This document shows positions 57,719-64,000 of a DNA stretch of 64,000 bases, piece by piece. Numbering within the stretch: position 1 is the first letter of the stretch; each line of letters begins with the position of its first letter. Source of the DNA: Rutstroemia sp. NJR-2017a BVV2 (Eukaryota > Ascomycota > Leotiomycetes > Helotiales > Rutstroemiaceae); NCBI GenBank assembly GCA_002946415.1, contig NJPS01000062.1, positions 1,054,001 through 1,118,000 of the forward strand. The letters are read 5' to 3'. Position numbers and translations under genes: made by a program. The notes under the pieces were generated by a model that was given only the letters and a program-made list of their open reading frames with translations, was not told the DNA's origin and did no database searches.

Positions 57719-58664
57719 ATGGCGGACCGTGAACCTCAATATGACCCTTATATCCCAAGTGGAGGATCTGCCGGTGCTGGCAATCAACAGGCGCCGGGCA
57801 ACCAGAGAACGGCGGCGTTGCAAGCTGTAAGTTAATACATTCTTTTGATGGGCGGAGGAGTTGTTGGTCGATGGGGTGGAGGTTGGTTCACGACAATCGA
57901 TCGGTCATCGCGGACGAAGACGACACACAAAACTGCGACAATCAATTCCCATAGGGCATAAACACAGCTGCGAGTGAGCAACATCGATAATTTGGTTGCG
58001 CGAGAGTAAATGCTGGCGTTATTTATTGCTATCATATTTGATGCATTCTATCATGTTGGTATCGCAGCGCATAAGTTTCAGCCCCCAAGACGATTACGAC
58101 ATTGCCAGGGTCCCGGCAGTGTTGAAGCGCCGGCGATTGTAGATTCTCACAGCGACGACGTCGACAAACTACGAGTTCGCTATTACTCTAGCATGATAGT
58201 GTGCTTGACGCATTTCGGAGATGGATGATTTATCTGGAAAATCCTTTTGGGAATTTCTAGTTACGTTGGAGATGCCTAGACTGACGATTCATGACTTCTA
58301 GACTATTGACGACACTGTTGGTGTAATGCGCGAGAACATCAACAAAGTTTCGGAACGTGGTGCTCGATTGGATTCTCTTCAGGATAAGACCGACAGTCTC
58401 GCAGTATCAGCACAAGGTTTCCGTCGTGGCGCCAACAGGGTCCGCAAACAAATGTGGTGGAAGGTAGGTTATCAGCACTTTAAAGATCGAGGAGCAGGAG
58501 ACTCACACGTGAATTTAGGACATGAAGATGCGTATGTGCTTGGTTGCAGGAATCATCATTTTAATCATTATCATTGTCGTCCCTACAGGTAAGCCTAGAC
58601 CCCTTTCTCACTGTTAGGGACTCTCAAGCCTAACTTTCTTCTAGTCGTTGCAACGAAGAAGTAG
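57719..58664 (+). CDS. SNC1: Exocytic R-SNARE, synaptobrevin Snc1-type
   Basis: Vesicle v-SNARE driving fusion of secretory and endocytic vesicles with the plasma membrane. Four exons: 57719-57826, 58302-58463, 58519-58588 and 58645-58664; phases close to 119 aa. The first intron is long (475 nt). The N-terminus is a short Gly/Pro/Gln-rich tail. The SNARE helix (about residues 35-95) carries [38 protein letters not shown], including the Arg of the central layer in ERG. A C-terminal membrane anchor ([16 protein letters not shown]) follows DMKMRM, ending VVATKK. The last exon is only 20 nt. Tail-anchored, so facing the cytosol from vesicles. Identity secure. Confidence 0.95.
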
Positions 58665-62751
<4,087 letters not shown>

Positions 62752-64000
62752 ATGGTTTGCTTTTGATGCTTGGTATGCTACTATTGCTGATGCGAAGAAA
62801 AAGTGGATGGATGGATGGCAGGATGAATGGGATTATGACTTGCTTTGCCCCGCCCGCGGTTGAAGAGTAAAGAGGGATTGTGATAGCGCGTTTGTACTTC
62901 TTTTTTTATTTGGAATGTTTCTGGCTCTACAATGGTTGGGGGAAAAGAAAAATGAGGAGAAGATTGGATCCATACACGAGTGGATGGATGTGGTGCGGCG
63001 CGGGGAAATGTTGTATATAGCGAGAGGGTGGGACACATATCAGACATGTATGTGAGTGAGCGGGAAAGGGAGGGCGCAAAGATATGGCTTGGTTGATATG
63101 AGTGAGGATGGGATGGAGTGGTGGTTAGGGAATATGAATACTGTGATAGATGTACGGTATGTTGTGCAGGTTGTTGATGAAAGTTTTTGTGATGTTTTGC
63201 TGTGCTGCGCTGTGGTGAGATGTGGAGGTTGGTGGAAGTAATGGTGCTGGTGAGTGAGGTGAGTGAGGTGAGTGAGGTGAGTGAGGTGAGTGAGGTGAGT
63301 GAGGTGAGTGAGGTGAGTGAGGTGAGTGAGGTGAGTGATGGTTGGTGGTGGTGAGTGATGCAAGATAGTAGGAAAGACTCTTGCTGTTTCGATCAAATTT
63401 TCTGGGGCGGGGTGGGATTAGAGGCTGGTGGTTTCTGATTGGAGCGAGTGAAGCAGTCTACTTATTGGAATCTCGCAGTTTTAACTTTCGGACGAGGGAA
63501 TTGTTTTGAAGTTATATATCTGTATCTGTGTCTTGGAGTATTATCTCAAAAGATGTTTTAATTGGAATTTGTTGATGTCCAAACGGAACTACGAAAGTAC
63601 AGAATGAGTTAGTGCACCTACTGTACTGGTGTCTTGGCACCAAATATCTTCTCTCTTTCCTCTTTCATCACACCCAAATACTTACACCTCATTACTCCCA
63701 GCCGATTGTTTCTACACTGCAGTACAGGTCCCGATATATAACTCCTCTTCTCCCCTTTGCTCGCTCTTGCAATCTTTTTCGTTCCATTTCTATGCTCTCA
63801 CATACCTGCATACCGGTACTTCACGCGCACAGGCAAGCCACAACATGCATCCACGGGATAAATCGTACCGGACGAGACCAACCTTTCTTTTTCCACTTCA
63901 AGCAGCGCCATGCAGTATGAGTTGCTAATTGCTATCCTCGCCATACCAACAAGCCACCATGCTGACGCACTGTGGCGCAATCAATTTATTCATCGATTGT
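62752..64000. other. Gene-poor end of the window with a minisatellite
   Basis: 3' flank of ARG5,6. Apart from the 9-bp tandem array at 63250-63338 there is CT-rich sequence near 63650-63800 that may be the leader of a gene beyond the window. No coding frame supported. Confidence 0.45.
63250..63338. repeat. Minisatellite of GTGAGTGAG, about ten copies
   Basis: Near-perfect tandem array, 9-bp unit, 89 bp. Because the unit is a multiple of three it stays open on the minus strand, encoding Leu-Thr-His repeats, which creates a spurious frame. Confidence 0.9.

Noticed and set aside
63040..63396. Minus-strand frame coding for a long Leu-Thr-His repeat
   Set aside because: Created by the 9-bp minisatellite, whose unit is a multiple of three; no start, splice or family support.

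Overview
The window is nuclear DNA of a filamentous ascomycete. The genes are split by short introns (about 48-110 nt, GTRNGT...YAG, often with a CTAAC-type branch site). Typical fungal families are present: a CFEM protein, a PTH11-like rhodopsin-domain receptor, a Zn2Cys6 regulator, an asco-laccase with a C-terminal DSG plug, a GH76 Dcw1/Dfg5 protein and fused Arg5,6. Gene style suggests Leotiomycetes, but that is inference. I see no rRNA, tRNA, CRISPR array or virus-like segment. I rebuilt 25 gene models or remnants with exon coordinates; in nearly every spliced model the exon phases close exactly.

Layout. 0-14.4 kb holds an HD phosphohydrolase, a CFEM GPI-protein, a secreted PI-PLC-like protein, a possible 2OG-Fe(II) oxygenase-like protein, a Gfo/Idh/MocA oxidoreductase, adenylosuccinate synthetase (9 exons, one only 6 nt) and urease accessory UreG. 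14.6-21.0 kb is a block of three 40S ribosome-maturation genes: UTP7 and TSR1, divergent from a 263-bp shared promoter, followed by DIM1. 21.6-24.2 kb has two divergent small secreted proteins (effector-like). 24.6-28.6 kb has a carboxylesterase interrupted by an in-frame TAG and a seven-helix receptor. 30.8-31.6 kb encodes a hydrophilic protein with five DPRVDS repeats. 33.4-34.9 kb is a frameshifted, 5'-truncated NRPS-like (T-R) remnant. 35.3-38.4 kb is a 1019-residue orphan membrane protein. 39-51 kb is rich in secreted or surface enzymes: membrane-anchored GH3 glucosidase, MRJP/yellow protein, laccase, GH76 mannanase. 54-63 kb carries a Zn2Cys6 factor, the exocytic R-SNARE Snc1 and the bifunctional arginine enzyme Arg5,6.

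Two non-coding elements with near-perfect terminal inverted repeats look like MITEs (4359-4793 and 19282-19493); the second sits inside the ribosome-biogenesis block. The last kilobase has a 9-bp minisatellite.

How the genes work together. UTP7, TSR1 and DIM1 act on the same particle (pre-40S) and are the clearest functional neighbourhood. The GH3, MRJP, laccase, GH76, CFEM, PLC and small secreted proteins fit a saprotrophic or plant-associated secretome. No intact secondary-metabolite cluster is present; the NRPS-like remnant stands alone. No single undescribed multi-gene system stands out. The best leads are the ribosome-maturation block, the in-frame 6-nt microexon, the DPRVDS repeat protein and the oxygenase-like orphan.
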